Position numbers and translations under genes: made by a program | Source of the DNA: Pseudoalteromonas neustonica | Lineage (GTDB): Bacteria; Pseudomonadota; Gammaproteobacteria; Enterobacterales; Alteromonadaceae | Assembly (NCBI RefSeq): GCF_001653135.1 | Contig: NZ_BDDS01000001.1 | Span: forward strand, 558,001-622,000 | Reading direction: 5' to 3' | Length of the DNA: 64,000 bases | Notes under the pieces: model-generated | What the model was told of the DNA's origin: nothing | What the model saw: only the letters and a program-made list of their open reading frames with translations | The model's database searches: none | Shown: positions 46,525 to 56,747 of the stretch, piece by piece | Position numbering within the stretch: position 1 is the first letter of the stretch | Layout of the letters: each line of letters opens with the position of its first letter

Positions 46525-47334
46525 TTACTGAACTTTAATTTTATCAATTAAAATACTACTTAAATAGTAGTGCATCATAGGCGTTAAGGCGCTTACTTCT
46601 GTGCGATTACACGGCCCCTGAGTTTTAACTAAACTGGTTAGCTTTGAGATAGTTTGATAGCTAGGCACACTAATGTCTTGCTTTGCACGTGCAATTCGCG
46701 CTTGCTCTGTATTTTGTGCATGTATGAATGTTGCAATATCTAATTCATTGCTAATTATTTGTTCTTCGTTAAAAGTGTATATTAATGGCTCACGATGAAA
46801 ACTTGCGCTGTCAATCGATGACTTACCAAACCATACAACATCACCAGATGCTTTATGTGTTAATCGCATGCTCACTTGTGCATTTATTGTTGCACATTGC
46901 TGAGAAGGGAATTGGGCTGCAATTTCATTAAATAGAGGGTAAGGGGTTTTAGGTGTTGACACCTGATATTTAGTATCATCAAGAAAGCTTAAATCTAATT
47001 GGTGAATTGAGAGTATATAGTCGCTATTATTTTGCTCTGTGACACGCAGATTAATCATCTCTAACGCATCGCTAATTTGTTTTTTTAGTGTATCTGTAAC
47101 ACTTGTTTTATCAGCAACTATTTTAATGCTTTGATTGCGTTTTAATTTATGGGCTGGTAATTGTACTGATTTTACTTTGGGGGATGCGTGCTCTGTTACG
47201 TATTTAACCTGATAAGTTTGACTTTTTAGTTGCGGTTTTTCTGGCATTGCTAAAAGCGGGGCAGGGGTTGGTGAAGTAACGCAGCCCGTTGTAATTAAAA
47301 TAAAAGAAGCGATTGAAAAAAAACGAATTAGCAC
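46525..47334 (-). CDS. Hypothetical envelope lipoprotein
   Basis: 269 aa, not assigned to a family. Lipobox ITTGC (Cys18) predicts an envelope lipoprotein. Proline-rich segment after the lipid site, then a domain with alternating beta strands (IVADKTSVTDTLKKQISDALEMINLRVTEQNNSDYILSIHQLDLSF) that resembles lipoproteins with LptE/LPP20-like folds only in general outline. Two further cysteines (QQCATI, GPCNRT). Single gene. Confidence 0.7.
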   Translation of the reverse strand: MLIRFFSIASFILITTGCVTSPTPAPLLAMPEKPQLKSQTYQVKYVTEHASPKVKSVQLPAHKLKRNQSIKIVADKTSVTDTLKKQISDALEMINLRVTEQNNSDYILSIHQLDLSFLDDTKYQVSTPKTPYPLFNEIAAQFPSQQCATINAQVSMRLTHKASGDVVWFGKSSIDSASFHREPLIYTFNEEQIISNELDIATFIHAQNTEQARIARAKQDISVPSYQTISKLTSLVKTQGPCNRTEVSALTPMMHYYLSSILIDKIKVQ

Positions 47335-47443
47335 TGTAAAACCCTTATAAAATCAATTAATCGGCGCATTGTACGTGAGTCTAGTTAAAAGTTCATGGTA
47401 TTATGAACTAAGAAACTTCCTAAATAGATTAAAATAATAAAAA

Positions 47444-48607
47444 ATGAAGTACTCAGTCCCATTAATTTATTCTTTTATTTTACTGCTGTCGATGGTGTTT
47501 TTTCACCCCCGAGTGAACGCAGCCAACGAACAATGGCAAGCATTACTTAAAGACTATAACAAACATTTGCAGAACAAATTAAAAAGTAAAGGTATACCCG
47601 CCGGAGCGTTATCGATAGTCAATGGCCCAGATAATACATATGTTAAAGGTTTCGGTGTAACTAAATTAAAAAATGGCCAGCGAGTAAATGAATATACTCG
47701 ATTTAGATTAGCCTCTGTATCAAAGACTTTTGCAGGCGCGTTGACAGCAAAACTAGTAGGACAAGGAAAGTTTTCATTAGATGACCCCGTAAGTAAGTTT
47801 ATTCCAGAATTTGCGAATACTAGCTATAAAGATAACTTAAAAGTATTTCACTTATTAAGTCACTCTAGCGGCTTAGTGCCAAACGCCTATGATAATTTAA
47901 TAGAATCACGGATGAACTATCCAGACATAGTCGCGAAGCTGCTAAGCGTGCAACCAATTTGCCAACCTGGGCAATGCTATGGCTATCAAAATGTCATGTT
48001 CAGCTTGATTGATGAGGTGATTATAAGCAGTACTCAAATGAGTTACTCGCGCTGGTTAAATGAATTTATTTTTTCTCCGCTACAAATGAAAAATGCCAGC
48101 GTTGGTTATCAGTCAATGGTCGCTGATGGAAACTATGCACATCCTCATGTACGTGGCCGTAAAAAGTGGCATACAGCAAAGCTTAAAAAGAATTACTATA
48201 AAGTTATTCCTGCGGCAGGTGTTAATGCAAGTGCCAGTGATATGGCTATTTGGTTAAAAGCACAACTAGGTTATTACCCAAGTGTGTTATCCAAAGATGA
48301 ACTCGCCAGACAAACGCGTCCTTATACCCAAACGAAAAAAGAGCTGCGTCGTAGAGTATGGAAAAAACACCTAAAAGAAGCATATTATGGTTTAGGGTGG
48401 CGTGTATATAATTATGATAATGAAACAATTTACTATCATAGTGGGTGGGTACAAGGCTATCGAAGTGATTTAGTTGTGATCCCACATATGAATATTGGTT
48501 TCAGCTTAGTTTTAAATGCTGAAACAGGGTTAATTAACGAGCTTACAACAGACTTTATTAATCGTGTATTAGCTTATAAACAAGCGCAGTTAACTCCTAA
48601 ACTTTAA
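47444..48607 (+). CDS. Beta-lactamase-family serine hydrolase
   Basis: 387 aa. Signal peptide (about 1-26, ending RVNAA). Active site Ser91-Val-Ser-Lys94 (SVSK), YQN as the second motif, and HSGW near 330 as the third (in place of KTG). This is class C/EstB-type architecture, acting on peptidoglycan peptides, esters or other substrates; true beta-lactamase activity is not implied. The histidine phosphatase gene follows after nine bases. Confidence 0.9.
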   Translation: MKYSVPLIYSFILLLSMVFFHPRVNAANEQWQALLKDYNKHLQNKLKSKGIPAGALSIVNGPDNTYVKGFGVTKLKNGQRVNEYTRFRLASVSKTFAGALTAKLVGQGKFSLDDPVSKFIPEFANTSYKDNLKVFHLLSHSSGLVPNAYDNLIESRMNYPDIVAKLLSVQPICQPGQCYGYQNVMFSLIDEVIISSTQMSYSRWLNEFIFSPLQMKNASVGYQSMVADGNYAHPHVRGRKKWHTAKLKKNYYKVIPAAGVNASASDMAIWLKAQLGYYPSVLSKDELARQTRPYTQTKKELRRRVWKKHLKEAYYGLGWRVYNYDNETIYYHSGWVQGYRSDLVVIPHMNIGFSLVLNAETGLINELTTDFINRVLAYKQAQLTPKL

Positions 48608-48616
48608 AGGTATACG

Positions 48617-49093
48617 ATGAAAATTTTATTAAGTGTATTGATAGTGTTTTTCAGTGCTTATATAAATGCACAACCAGAGCAAATATATTTGTTTCGTCAT
48701 AGTGAAAAGCTAACAGATAAAGATCCACATTTATCAGCACGCGGAGAAATTAGAGCACAGCAATTACATTCTTTAATTAACACGCCAAAGACCGTTACGC
48801 TGTATAGCACCCACTATAACCGTACACTTGAAACAGCGGCACCATTAGCTGATCACTTTAAAGTAAAAATAGCTACATACGATCCAAGCAAGTTGGTTGC
48901 TCTACAACAAGACATACTCACTAAAAGTGGCACAGTTATTATTATTGGCCATAGCAATACAACCGTAGAATTAGCGCAATTATTTAATTCAGTAGAGTTG
49001 GAAAAAATGCCTGAAAGTGAATTTGACCGCTATTTTTTATTAAATAAGGAGTCACAGGGCTATACGTTAAATGATCTAAAGATGGGGTTTTAA
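48617..49093 (+). CDS. Histidine phosphatase-family protein (phosphoglycerate mutase-like)
   Basis: 158 aa. Signal peptide (about 1-18, ending YINAQ), then phosphohistidine motif LFRHSEK (canonical RHGE varied to RHSE), LSARGEIRAQQL, STHYNRTLETAAPL, and IIIGHSNTTVEL with the second catalytic His. Predicted periplasmic. Probably cotranscribed with the serine hydrolase. Confidence 0.88.
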   Translation: MKILLSVLIVFFSAYINAQPEQIYLFRHSEKLTDKDPHLSARGEIRAQQLHSLINTPKTVTLYSTHYNRTLETAAPLADHFKVKIATYDPSKLVALQQDILTKSGTVIIIGHSNTTVELAQLFNSVELEKMPESEFDRYFLLNKESQGYTLNDLKMGF

Positions 49094-49141
49094 GCAAAGT
49101 CATACAATTTAGAAAATTATTTAACCGTGTTTTTCAGGCAT

Positions 49142-49170
49142 AAAAAAACCAGCGAGCGCTGGTTTTTTTT
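49142..49170. terminator. Bidirectional terminator between phosphatase gene and yhbY
   Basis: AAAAAAACCAGCG/CGCTGGTTTTTTTT hairpin with an AG/GA type loop; strong T-tract on both strands. Confidence 0.9.
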
Positions 49171-49186
49171 ACAAAGAAGGAAAAGC

Positions 49187-49483
49187 CTAATTACGCGGTA
49201 ATTGAATTTTCTTTTCTTCACTCTGGCGGTAAAGCACAATAACATGACCAATTGACTGTAACTTTTCAGCGCCAGTTTCACGAATAATTGCTTCAAAAAT
49301 CAATGCTTTAGTTTCTCTGTCATCAGTAGGTACTTTTACCTTGATAAGCTCATGAATTTCTAATGCACTTTGAATTTCTACTAAAACACCTTCCGTTAAA
49401 CCGTTTGAACCGAGTAAAACGACTGGTTTAAGAGAGTGTGCTTGACCTTTTAAAAACTGCTTTTGTTTGTTCGATAATTTCAT
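49187..49483 (-). CDS. yhbY: YhbY, CRM-domain RNA-binding protein
   Basis: 98 aa: KQKQFLKGQAHSLKPVVLLGSNGLTEGVLVEIQSALEIHELIKVKV is the CRM domain (GxxG as GSNG) found in a protein associated with the assembling 50S subunit. Divergent from rlmE, as in E. coli. Confidence 0.96.
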   Translation of the reverse strand: MKLSNKQKQFLKGQAHSLKPVVLLGSNGLTEGVLVEIQSALEIHELIKVKVPTDDRETKALIFEAIIRETGAEKLQSIGHVIVLYRQSEEKKIQLPRN

Positions 49484-49571
49484 GTTGTTACAAATTTTGC
49501 TGAATATGGCTTGAATTAAGGGTATTCTAACGCCATCTAGAGAATATTACTAATTAGTTGCGTGTTAATTT

Positions 49572-50201
49572 ATGACGAATAAAAAACTTTCGGCCAGTTC
49601 ACAGCGATGGTTGAAGGAACATTTTGATGATCCTTATGTTCACGAGGCACAAAAGAAAGGTTGGCGTTCTCGTGCGATTTTTAAACTCGACGAGATCCAA
49701 AATAAAGATAAATTATTACGCCCAGCTATGACCGTTGTTGACTTGGGCGCTGCGCCAGGTAGTTGGTCACAGTACTTAGTTGAAAAAATTGGCATGAAAG
49801 GGCAAGTGATCGCTTGCGATATTTTGCCGATGGATTCACTTGCAGGCGTTGACTTTTTACAAGGAGACTTTCGAGAAGAAGCTGTTTTAGATGCGTTATT
49901 AAATCGTATTGGCGGAAAAAATGTTGATGTAGTGCTCTCAGACATGGCACCTAACATGAGCGGTAATAGCTCCGTTGACCAAGCTGGAAGCATGTATTTA
50001 GTTGAGCTTGCGCTTGATATGTGTCACCAAGTATTAAAGAAAAATGGTGCATTTATTGTAAAAGTATTCCAAGGTGAAGGCTTTGATGAATACCTACAAA
50101 ATGTACGAAGCAGCTTTAAAGCTGTAAAAATCCGTAAACCCGACGCTTCTCGTGCTCGTTCTCGTGAAGTATTTATAGTAGCGACAGGCTATAAACTGTA
50201 G
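49572..50201 (+). CDS. rlmE: RlmE (FtsJ/RrmJ), 23S rRNA 2'-O-methyltransferase
   Basis: Methylates U2552 of 23S rRNA. 209 aa. SAM motif [15 protein letters not shown], and the catalytic tetrad Lys38, Asp124, Lys164 and Glu199 all at the E. coli numbers. Heat-shock gene rlmE-ftsH order is conserved; ftsH starts 57 bases on. Confidence 0.97.
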   Translation: MTNKKLSASSQRWLKEHFDDPYVHEAQKKGWRSRAIFKLDEIQNKDKLLRPAMTVVDLGAAPGSWSQYLVEKIGMKGQVIACDILPMDSLAGVDFLQGDFREEAVLDALLNRIGGKNVDVVLSDMAPNMSGNSSVDQAGSMYLVELALDMCHQVLKKNGAFIVKVFQGEGFDEYLQNVRSSFKAVKIRKPDASRARSREVFIVATGYKL

Positions 50202-50258
50202 TACAGTTGTCAGGCGTTTAGTTGAATTTAAATTAATTGGATACAAGAGGTTAACCCC

Positions 50259-52211
50259 TTGAGCGATATGGCGAAAAATCTAATACTCTGGCTGGTCATT
50301 GCAGTTGTGCTAATGTCAGTATTTCAGAGCTTTAATGGCGGCGATCAAATAGATCGTCAAACTAGTTACAGTCAATTTGTAAAAGATGCTAGAAATGGCT
50401 CTATACAAGAAGTGGCTATTGAAAGTACCAGTGGCACAATAACTGGTATTAAGTCTAATGGTGAGAAATTTCAAACCATTATGCCTATTTACGATAAAGA
50501 TATTTTAAATGATCTACTAAAAAGTGATGTGAATGTAAAAGGCGTTAAGCCTGAAGAGCAATCATTTTTAGTAAGTATCTTGATTTCATGGTTCCCGATG
50601 TTACTACTGCTTGGTGTATGGATATTCTTCATGCGTCAAATGCAAGGTGGTGGCGGTAAAGGCGCAATGTCGTTTGGTAAAAGCAAAGCGCGCTTAATGA
50701 GTGAAGATCAAATTAAAACGACCTTCGCTGATGTTGCAGGTTGCGATGAAGCAAAAGATGATGTGACTGAGTTAGTGGACTTTTTACGAGATCCTTCTAA
50801 ATTCCAAAAGTTAGGCGGTAGTATTCCTAAAGGCGTACTTATGGTCGGACCTCCTGGTACGGGTAAAACGTTATTAGCGAAAGCTGTTGCCGGTGAAGCC
50901 AAAGTACCATTTTTTACTATATCAGGTTCTGATTTCGTTGAGATGTTTGTTGGTGTTGGTGCTTCTCGTGTTCGTGATATGTTTGAACAAGCGAAAAAAG
51001 CAGCTCCTTGCATTATTTTCATCGATGAGATTGATGCCGTAGGTCGCAAACGTGGTGCAGGTATGGGCGGTGGTCACGACGAACGTGAGCAAACGCTAAA
51101 CCAAATGCTTGTAGAAATGGATGGTTTTGAAGGCAATGAAGGTATTATTGTTATTGCAGCGACTAACCGTCCTGACGTATTAGACCCCGCTTTACTTCGT
51201 CCAGGTCGTTTTGACCGTCAAGTGGTGGTTGGTTTACCTGATATACGTGGCCGTGAGCAAATACTTAAAGTACATATGCGTAAAGTGCCATTAGGTGATA
51301 ACGTTGAGGCATCTGTTATCGCACGTGGTACTCCGGGCTTTTCTGGCGCTGACTTAGCAAACCTTGTAAATGAAGCTGCTTTATATGCAGCACGTAGTAA
51401 TAAACGTGTTGTTAGCATGGCTGAATTTGACGCTGCTAAAGATAAAATCATGATGGGCGCAGAGCGCAAAACCATGGTGATGAGCGAGAAAGAAAAAGAA
51501 ATGACGGCTTACCATGAGGCGGGACACGCAATTGTTGGCCGCATGGTACCTGAGCATGATCCCGTTTATAAAGTATCGATAATACCTCGTGGCCGTGCAC
51601 TTGGTGTAACTATGTACTTACCTGAACAAGATCGTGTTAGTCATTCTAAAGAGTTGCTTGAGTCAATGATTTCAAGTCTCTACGGTGGCCGTATTGCTGA
51701 AGCGCTTATTTATGGTGAAGATAAAGTAACTACGGGTGCAAGTAATGACATTGAGCGCGCAACGGATATTGCCCGTAAAATGGTTACACAGTGGGGCCTA
51801 AGTGAAAAGTTAGGGCCACTATTGTACGCTGAAGATCAAAACGAGATGTACATGGGTGGCGGCGGTGGTCGTTCTATGAGTATGTCAGATGAAACAGCAA
51901 AAGTGATTGATACTGAAGTTCGTTTACTCTCAGATCGTAACTATCAACGCGCCGAAGCAATCTTAAAAGATCATATTGATATATTGCACTCAATGAAAGA
52001 TGCATTAATGAAGTATGAAACAATTGATGCGAAGCAGATTGATGATTTAATGGCGCGTCAGCCAGTGCGTGAACCACGTGATGCACATGATCGTCGTGAC
52101 ACGGCTGATAAAAAACCAGCTCCAGCTGAGACAAAAGCAGAGCCTGTTATTGAAAAAGATGAAAAACCAGCACAAAAAGATGAAACAAATCTTGATGATA
52201 AAGCTGAATAA
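50259..52211 (+). CDS. ftsH: FtsH, membrane AAA+ zinc metalloprotease
   Basis: 650 aa. N-terminal helices near 7-24 and 105-124 enclose a periplasmic domain; Walker A GPPGTGKT (198-205), Walker B IFIDEID (253-259), second region of homology near 300-320, and zinc motif HEAGH (419-423). The start is TTG, reading S-D-M-A-K-N, with GAGG eight bases upstream; the Met three codons in is the alternative, a situation also found in E. coli ftsH. The hydrophilic C-terminal tail (about 600-650) is rich in Lys, Asp, Glu and Pro and longer than in E. coli. Confidence 0.97.
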   Translation: MSDMAKNLILWLVIAVVLMSVFQSFNGGDQIDRQTSYSQFVKDARNGSIQEVAIESTSGTITGIKSNGEKFQTIMPIYDKDILNDLLKSDVNVKGVKPEEQSFLVSILISWFPMLLLLGVWIFFMRQMQGGGGKGAMSFGKSKARLMSEDQIKTTFADVAGCDEAKDDVTELVDFLRDPSKFQKLGGSIPKGVLMVGPPGTGKTLLAKAVAGEAKVPFFTISGSDFVEMFVGVGASRVRDMFEQAKKAAPCIIFIDEIDAVGRKRGAGMGGGHDEREQTLNQMLVEMDGFEGNEGIIVIAATNRPDVLDPALLRPGRFDRQVVVGLPDIRGREQILKVHMRKVPLGDNVEASVIARGTPGFSGADLANLVNEAALYAARSNKRVVSMAEFDAAKDKIMMGAERKTMVMSEKEKEMTAYHEAGHAIVGRMVPEHDPVYKVSIIPRGRALGVTMYLPEQDRVSHSKELLESMISSLYGGRIAEALIYGEDKVTTGASNDIERATDIARKMVTQWGLSEKLGPLLYAEDQNEMYMGGGGGRSMSMSDETAKVIDTEVRLLSDRNYQRAEAILKDHIDILHSMKDALMKYETIDAKQIDDLMARQPVREPRDAHDRRDTADKKPAPAETKAEPVIEKDEKPAQKDETNLDDKAE

Positions 52212-52229
52212 CAGTTAAAATAGCTAAAC

Positions 52230-52257
52230 CAAAAGCCCCGATTGTCGGGGCTTTTTT
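52230..52257 (+). terminator. Terminator after ftsH
   Basis: AAAAGCCCCGA/TCGGGGCTTTT hairpin with a TTG loop, followed by T residues. Confidence 0.92.
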
Positions 52258-52313
52258 GTAACTTATAAAATAAAGTACAAATATCAATGCAATGGATGTA
52301 TTGAAGGTGATAG

Positions 52314-53180
52314 ATGACCACAGTTAATTTACCTAGAGGTCGCAATTTACACCTCGACACCCCCGTAATTATGGGGATTCTGAATGTCACCCCTGATTCT
52401 TTTTCAGACGGCGGATGCTACTACCAAACTGACAGCGCTGTCATTAAAGCTCAAGATTTATTAGCCGATGGGGCCACTATTTTAGATATTGGTGGTGAGT
52501 CAACACGCCCTGGCGCGCCAGATGTCAGTCTCGAAGATGAATTAGCCCGCGTGATCCCCGCCATAGAAGCCATTCGAGCTCACAGTGATAATGCAGTAAA
52601 TCGTAGCGTCATTTCAATAGACACCAGTAAAAGTGAAGTAATGCGCCAAGCTATTTTAGCGGGGGCAGATATTGTCAATGACGTGCGCGCTCTGCAAGAG
52701 CCTCTTGCATTGGAAACGGTGGCACAGTTTCCTGATGTTGCAGTGTGCTTAATGCATATGCAAGGTCAGCCGCGAACAATGCAAACTAATCCGCAGTATG
52801 ACGATTTATTTGCAGATATTAATGACTTTTTCAAACAACGTATTAATGCATGTGAAACAGCGGGTGTTCAGCGTGAGCGACTTATTCTCGATCCCGGATT
52901 TGGGTTTGGTAAAAGCCTTAATCATAACTATGAATTACTCGCACGGTTTGATGAGTTTAATTGCTTTGGCCTACCTGTTTTAGCTGGGCTATCGCGTAAG
53001 TCGATGATTGGCAACTTATTAAATAGAGAAACCAGTGAACGCCTAGCAGGCAGTTTGGCTGGTGCACTAATTTCAGCGCAAAATGGCGCAAAAATAATAC
53101 GCGTACACGATGTAAAAGAAACCGCAGATGTACTTGCTGTATGGCAGGCCTGTAAAAAAGGAACACACAATGAAAACTAG
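52314..53180 (+). CDS. folP: FolP, dihydropteroate synthase
   Basis: Joins dihydropterin pyrophosphate with p-aminobenzoate; the target of sulfonamides. 288 aa. [49 protein letters not shown] and GLSRKSMIG are intact. Overlaps the glmM start by 11 bases. Confidence 0.97.
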   Translation: MTTVNLPRGRNLHLDTPVIMGILNVTPDSFSDGGCYYQTDSAVIKAQDLLADGATILDIGGESTRPGAPDVSLEDELARVIPAIEAIRAHSDNAVNRSVISIDTSKSEVMRQAILAGADIVNDVRALQEPLALETVAQFPDVAVCLMHMQGQPRTMQTNPQYDDLFADINDFFKQRINACETAGVQRERLILDPGFGFGKSLNHNYELLARFDEFNCFGLPVLAGLSRKSMIGNLLNRETSERLAGSLAGALISAQNGAKIIRVHDVKETADVLAVWQACKKGTHNEN

Positions 53181-54519
53181 AAAATATTTTGGCACTGATG
53201 GTGTCCGTGGCATGGTGGGTGAGTACCCAATTACGCCAGAATTTGCCCTTAAACTTGGGTGGGCAGCAGGAAAAGTACTATCAAAAAATGGCACAAAAAA
53301 AGTCATAATTGGTAAAGATACACGTATATCAGGTTACATGTTAGAAACCTCTCTTGAGGCGGGGCTAATTGCTGCGGGTATCGATGTGGTTTTACTTGGT
53401 CCAATGCCTACACCTGCCGTTGCTTATTTAGCTCAGACCTTTCGTGCAGAAGCAGGTATTGTGATCAGTGCATCGCATAATCCTTATCATGATAATGGTA
53501 TTAAATTTTTCTGCGGTCGCGGTTTAAAATTGGGTGATGAGGTAGAGCTACAAATTGAGGCGATGCTCGATGAGCCAATGACGTGTGTGGCATCAGATAA
53601 GCTTGGTAAAGCGCGCCGCCTAGAAAGTGCTGATGGTCGTTATATTGAGTTTTGCAAAAGCCAATTTCCCCAAGGGTTATCGCTTGAGGGACTAAAAATA
53701 GTACTCGATTGTGCTAATGGCGCAACTTACCATATTGCACCATCTGTAATGCGCGAGTTAGGCGCAGAGATCATTTGCCATGCATGTGAACCCAATGGTG
53801 TAAATATCAACTTAGAGTGCGGTGCAACGCATGTTGATGCATTAAAACGTAAAGTGCTTGAACATAATGCCGATGTTGGTATTGCTTACGATGGTGATGG
53901 CGATCGTGTGATGATGGTTGATCATAACGGCCGTGTATTTGATGGCGATGACATTGTCTATATTATTGCTTGCCAAGCTGCACAAGATGATATGTTAGGT
54001 GGCGGTGTTGTCGGCACTGTTATGTCTAATATGGGGCTTGAAAATGCGCTTAAAGCTAAAGGTATTGATTTTGCTCGAAGTAAAGTCGGGGATCGTTATG
54101 TTATGGAGCTTTTACAAGAAAAAGGCTGGAAAATTGGCGGTGAAAGCTCAGGACATGTACTAAACCTTGATCTGATCAGCACCGGTGATGGTATTGTTTC
54201 AAGCTTACAAGTGTTGGCAGCAATGGTTGCACAAAACCGCACTCTTAAAGACTTAGGGGCTGGCTTTACTAAGTACCCAATGAAAATGATCAACGTACGC
54301 TACAAGGCAGGAACAGATCCAACGCAAGCACCAGAAGTCATCGCTGCGGTTGCGCAAGTTGAAGAGCAACTTGGTGGTAAAGGTCGTGTTCTATTACGAA
54401 AATCAGGTACGGAACCTGTTATTCGCGTTATGGTTGAAGCTGAGCAAGAAAAAATAGTGCTGGATAGCGCACAAAAAATTGCCGCAGTTGTTGAATCTAT
54501 GAGCAAACAAACTGATTAA
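53170..54519 (+). CDS. glmM: GlmM, phosphoglucosamine mutase
   Basis: Converts glucosamine-6-phosphate to glucosamine-1-phosphate for peptidoglycan and LPS. 449 aa. Catalytic phosphoserine Ser102 in ISASHNP, metal loop DGDGDR, sugar loop GGESSGH and phosphate loop KSGTEPVIR. The frame extends 14 codons upstream inside folP; AGGA before the ATG at 53170 and the [11 protein letters not shown] start support the shorter form. Confidence 0.97.
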   Translation: MKTRKYFGTDGVRGMVGEYPITPEFALKLGWAAGKVLSKNGTKKVIIGKDTRISGYMLETSLEAGLIAAGIDVVLLGPMPTPAVAYLAQTFRAEAGIVISASHNPYHDNGIKFFCGRGLKLGDEVELQIEAMLDEPMTCVASDKLGKARRLESADGRYIEFCKSQFPQGLSLEGLKIVLDCANGATYHIAPSVMRELGAEIICHACEPNGVNINLECGATHVDALKRKVLEHNADVGIAYDGDGDRVMMVDHNGRVFDGDDIVYIIACQAAQDDMLGGGVVGTVMSNMGLENALKAKGIDFARSKVGDRYVMELLQEKGWKIGGESSGHVLNLDLISTGDGIVSSLQVLAAMVAQNRTLKDLGAGFTKYPMKMINVRYKAGTDPTQAPEVIAAVAQVEEQLGGKGRVLLRKSGTEPVIRVMVEAEQEKIVLDSAQKIAAVVESMSKQTD

Positions 54520-54542
54520 GAACAATAACCTCTTGTAACTTT

Positions 54543-54568
54543 GGGCGAGTCGAGTTACTATCTCGCCC
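54543..54568 (+). other. Hairpin between glmM and tpiA
   Basis: GGGCGAG/CTCGCCC with a 12-base loop, followed by GCTTTCTT. It may attenuate or partly terminate transcription before tpiA; the T-tract is weak. Confidence 0.45.
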
Positions 54569-54591
54569 GCTTTCTTATGTGGAGTGGAAAA

Positions 54592-55341
54592 ATGGCAATA
54601 CGCAAGCCAATGGTCGCAGGCAATTGGAAAATGAACGGCTCGAAAGAGTTAGTACAGCAATTATCTGACGCAATCAACAACGTAAAATCAGATAAGATCG
54701 ACGTTGTGATCTTTCCACCTTATCCATTGTTACCAATGCTAACAGCAGCGGGTGTAACAACTGGGGCGCAAACAGTTTCAGAAAATGAAGCTGGTGCATT
54801 TACTGGTGAAGTTGATGCGCAATTAATTAAAGATTTAGGTGGCGAATATACGTTAGTTGGTCACTCTGAACGCCGTAATATTTATGGCGAAAGCAATGAC
54901 ACTGTAGCGGCTAAATTTTCTCGCGCCCAACAAGTGGGCTTAACACCTATTTTATGTGTTGGAGAAAGCGAAGAGCAACGCGAACAAGGTCAAACTGAAT
55001 TAGTCGTTGCTGCACAAATTGATGCGGTAATTGATAAATTAGGTCTAGCAGCACTGAAAGATTCTGTGATAGCATATGAGCCCGTTTGGGCCATTGGCAC
55101 AGGTAAGACTGCATCGCCTGAACAAGCACAAAATGTGCACAAATTTATCCGTGATAAAATTGCTGATAAAAACAGTGATTTAGCACAAGGGTTGACCATC
55201 CTTTATGGTGGCAGCGTAAATGAAAAAAATAGCGAATTATTATTTGCACAACCAGATATAGACGGTGGCCTAATTGGTGGCGCTAGTCTAAAAGCAGGCT
55301 TATTCACTGCTATCTGCGAAAGTGCAAAAGGGACCGTGTAA
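54592..55341 (+). CDS. tpiA: TpiA, triosephosphate isomerase
   Basis: 249 aa. Catalytic residues Lys13 (NWKMNG), His91 (VGHSERR) and Glu163 (YEPVWAIGTGKTAS) are present, with phosphate loop YGGSVN. The frame extends 17 codons upstream, but GGAG before the ATG at 54592 gives the canonical start. Placed between glmM and secG, as in other Alteromonadales; secG begins one base after its stop. Confidence 0.97.
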   Translation: MAIRKPMVAGNWKMNGSKELVQQLSDAINNVKSDKIDVVIFPPYPLLPMLTAAGVTTGAQTVSENEAGAFTGEVDAQLIKDLGGEYTLVGHSERRNIYGESNDTVAAKFSRAQQVGLTPILCVGESEEQREQGQTELVVAAQIDAVIDKLGLAALKDSVIAYEPVWAIGTGKTASPEQAQNVHKFIRDKIADKNSDLAQGLTILYGGSVNEKNSELLFAQPDIDGGLIGGASLKAGLFTAICESAKGTV

Positions 55342-55342
55342 G

Positions 55343-55684
55343 ATGTACGAAATTTTATTAGTAGTTTATTTAGTTGTGGCTTTAGCGCTTGTTGGAATGG
55401 TATTAATTCAGCAGGGCAAAGGCGCAGACATGGGTTCATCATTTGGTGCTGGCGCTTCTGCAACCGTTTTTGGTTCGTCAGGTGCTGGTAACTTCATGAC
55501 TAAAACAACAACAATCTTAGCTACAATATTTTTTGTACTAAGTATTGTGCTGGGTAACTTAACCGCAGGTCAAATAAAAAGTGGTGACCAGTGGGATGAC
55601 CTATCACAAGAAGAGACGGTTGTACCTGTTAGTGTTGATGCGCCTAAAGCTGAAACAAAAGAAGAGACTCACGTACCTAATTAA
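55343..55684 (+). CDS. secG: SecG, preprotein translocase subunit
   Basis: 113 aa. Two membrane helices (about 2-20 and 53-72) with the SecG landmarks MVLIQQGKGADMGSSFGAGASATVFGSSGAGNF between them; the C-terminal tail is acidic. The ATG at 55343 is preferred over the upstream frame inside tpiA. Followed by tRNA-Leu, as in many gammaproteobacteria. Confidence 0.95.
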   Translation: MYEILLVVYLVVALALVGMVLIQQGKGADMGSSFGAGASATVFGSSGAGNFMTKTTTILATIFFVLSIVLGNLTAGQIKSGDQWDDLSQEETVVPVSVDAPKAETKEETHVPN

Positions 55685-55775
55685 TTCTTTAGTTAATAAT
55701 TAGTTACTAGTTAAACGATTTACAGACCTCGCGTAAATCACTAAGTTTAACACATAAAGCAAAAGCTTTAAAAAT

Positions 55776-55860
55776 GCGGTTGTGGTGGAATTGGTAGACA
55801 CGCTACCTTGAGGGGGTAGTGCTTTAGGGCGTGGGGGTTCAAGTCCCCCCAACCGCACCA
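55776..55860 (+). tRNA. tRNA-Leu (GAG anticodon)
   Basis: Acceptor stem GCGGTTG/CAACCGC, anticodon stem CTACC/GGTAG with loop TTGAGGG (anticodon GAG, reading CUC/CUU), long variable arm, T arm GGGGGTTCAAGTCCCCC, and an encoded 3' CCA. 85 nt. It stands just after secG, the leuU position of E. coli. Confidence 0.96.
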
Positions 55861-55867
55861 TATTATA

Positions 55868-55901
55868 AAACCCAGTAACAGTAATGTTACTGGGTTTTTT
55901 T
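55868..55901. terminator. Terminator after tRNA-Leu
   Basis: AAACCCAGTAAC/GTTACTGGGTTT hairpin followed by a T-tract. Confidence 0.88.
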
Positions 55902-55928
55902 GTCAGTAGGCTATGCACAGCTCTGTAT

Positions 55929-56391
55929 AATACCAATCAGCATAAATATTTGAACAATTTAACGAATTAAATCACGCTATAACGTCGTTAAAAATTTTTT
56001 ATTTAGAACAACTAGGGCGTGTTGACCTTTGTGGATTGAAATTTGTTCAATCTAGGGGCGATTTAATCGCGGCGCGAGGTTTGTAACCTAGCGGGCTAAG
56101 TAAAAACCGAGCAAAGCTTCCGCGTCCTGCTCACGCCCCTTACCTACATCCGTGTAGGTAACAAAGAGTCAATCGCCCTAGGAAGAACCCTTTGGGCAGC
56201 GCATGTTTGGCATTTATACTGCGTTATCGCCTATTTATGGGGAACAACCACACTGCATAGGCGCTGACTTGCCTAAATACCAAACATACTGCTGTAAAAT
56301 TAATCACGAAAGGTCAACACGCCCTAGATATAAAAATTTTTGCCTAGTTTTCTTGTCATTAAATAGACCCCATATCTACCCAGATTGGTAT
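55929..56391. repeat. AATACCAATC palindromic repeat split by a MITE-like element
   Basis: Left half at 55929-55973 and right half at 56358-56391 match the two halves of the 69-base repeat at 14699-14767. In between lie about 85 bases of additional repeat sequence (ACGTCGTTAAAAATTTTTT ... TAAAAATTTTTGCC) and the MITE-like copy B. The ends form imperfect inverted repeats (TACCAATC/GATTGGTA). Confidence 0.65.
56015..56324. mobile_element. MITE-like element, copy B (310 bp), nested insertion
   Basis: Begins GGGCGTGTTGACCTTTGTGG and ends CACGAAAGGTCAACACGCCC, both ends flanked by TA (ACTA|GGG and CCC|TAG). Opposite orientation to copy A. Contains an internal block of about 46 bases missing from copy A, which includes a small palindrome ACCTAC...GTAGGT. 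No protein coding capacity recognised. Confidence 0.85.
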
Positions 56392-56392
56392 A

Positions 56393-56689
56393 ATCCTAAT
56401 TGCATTAAATAAGTATTTTGCTATAGCGATAAAAAATAACTAATTAAGCAATACAAATAAATTATGGCGTAACGTTGTTCTCGCGATTGCTTTTGGATTT
56501 CCCTACTTTGAGTATATAAGTGATTTTAACGCAGTTAATTATTGAGCGGATTACTCGCTAGAAAAATCACGATTTTAATAAAGTAGCTATAATAAGTCAC
56601 ATAATTAAGATGATAACGCCAAAATAGTATTTATTTTCCTTAAATTCAGCAAAATCACATTAAAAAGCTAGAAAAATTACAAATATAGT
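56393..56689. other. AT-rich spacer
   Basis: About 300 bases of AT-rich sequence after the split repeat; nothing recognisable before the candidate sigma-28 promoter. Confidence 0.5.
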
Positions 56690-56716
56690 TAACACTTATA
56701 GCTAATAGGCCGATAA
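56690..56716 (+). promoter_or_regulatory. Candidate sigma-28 (FliA) flagellar promoter
   Basis: TAACACTT-N11-GCCGATAA: the -10 element matches the consensus GCCGATAA perfectly, with the standard 11-base spacing, and the -35 matches TAAAGTTT at five of eight bases. It stands 31 bases upstream of the chemoreceptor start. Confidence 0.65.
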
Positions 56717-56747
56717 TACGTATAGCTAAAATAATAGGGTAAATAGT

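Noticed and set aside
55700..55936. 78-codon minus-strand frame over tRNA-Leu
   Set aside because: It is the common false frame produced by a tRNA gene and its terminator; the RNA gene explains the sequence.
56203..56412. 69-codon frame in the MITE-like copy B
   Set aside because: It runs across the element end into the flanking repeat and has no similarity to a transposase.
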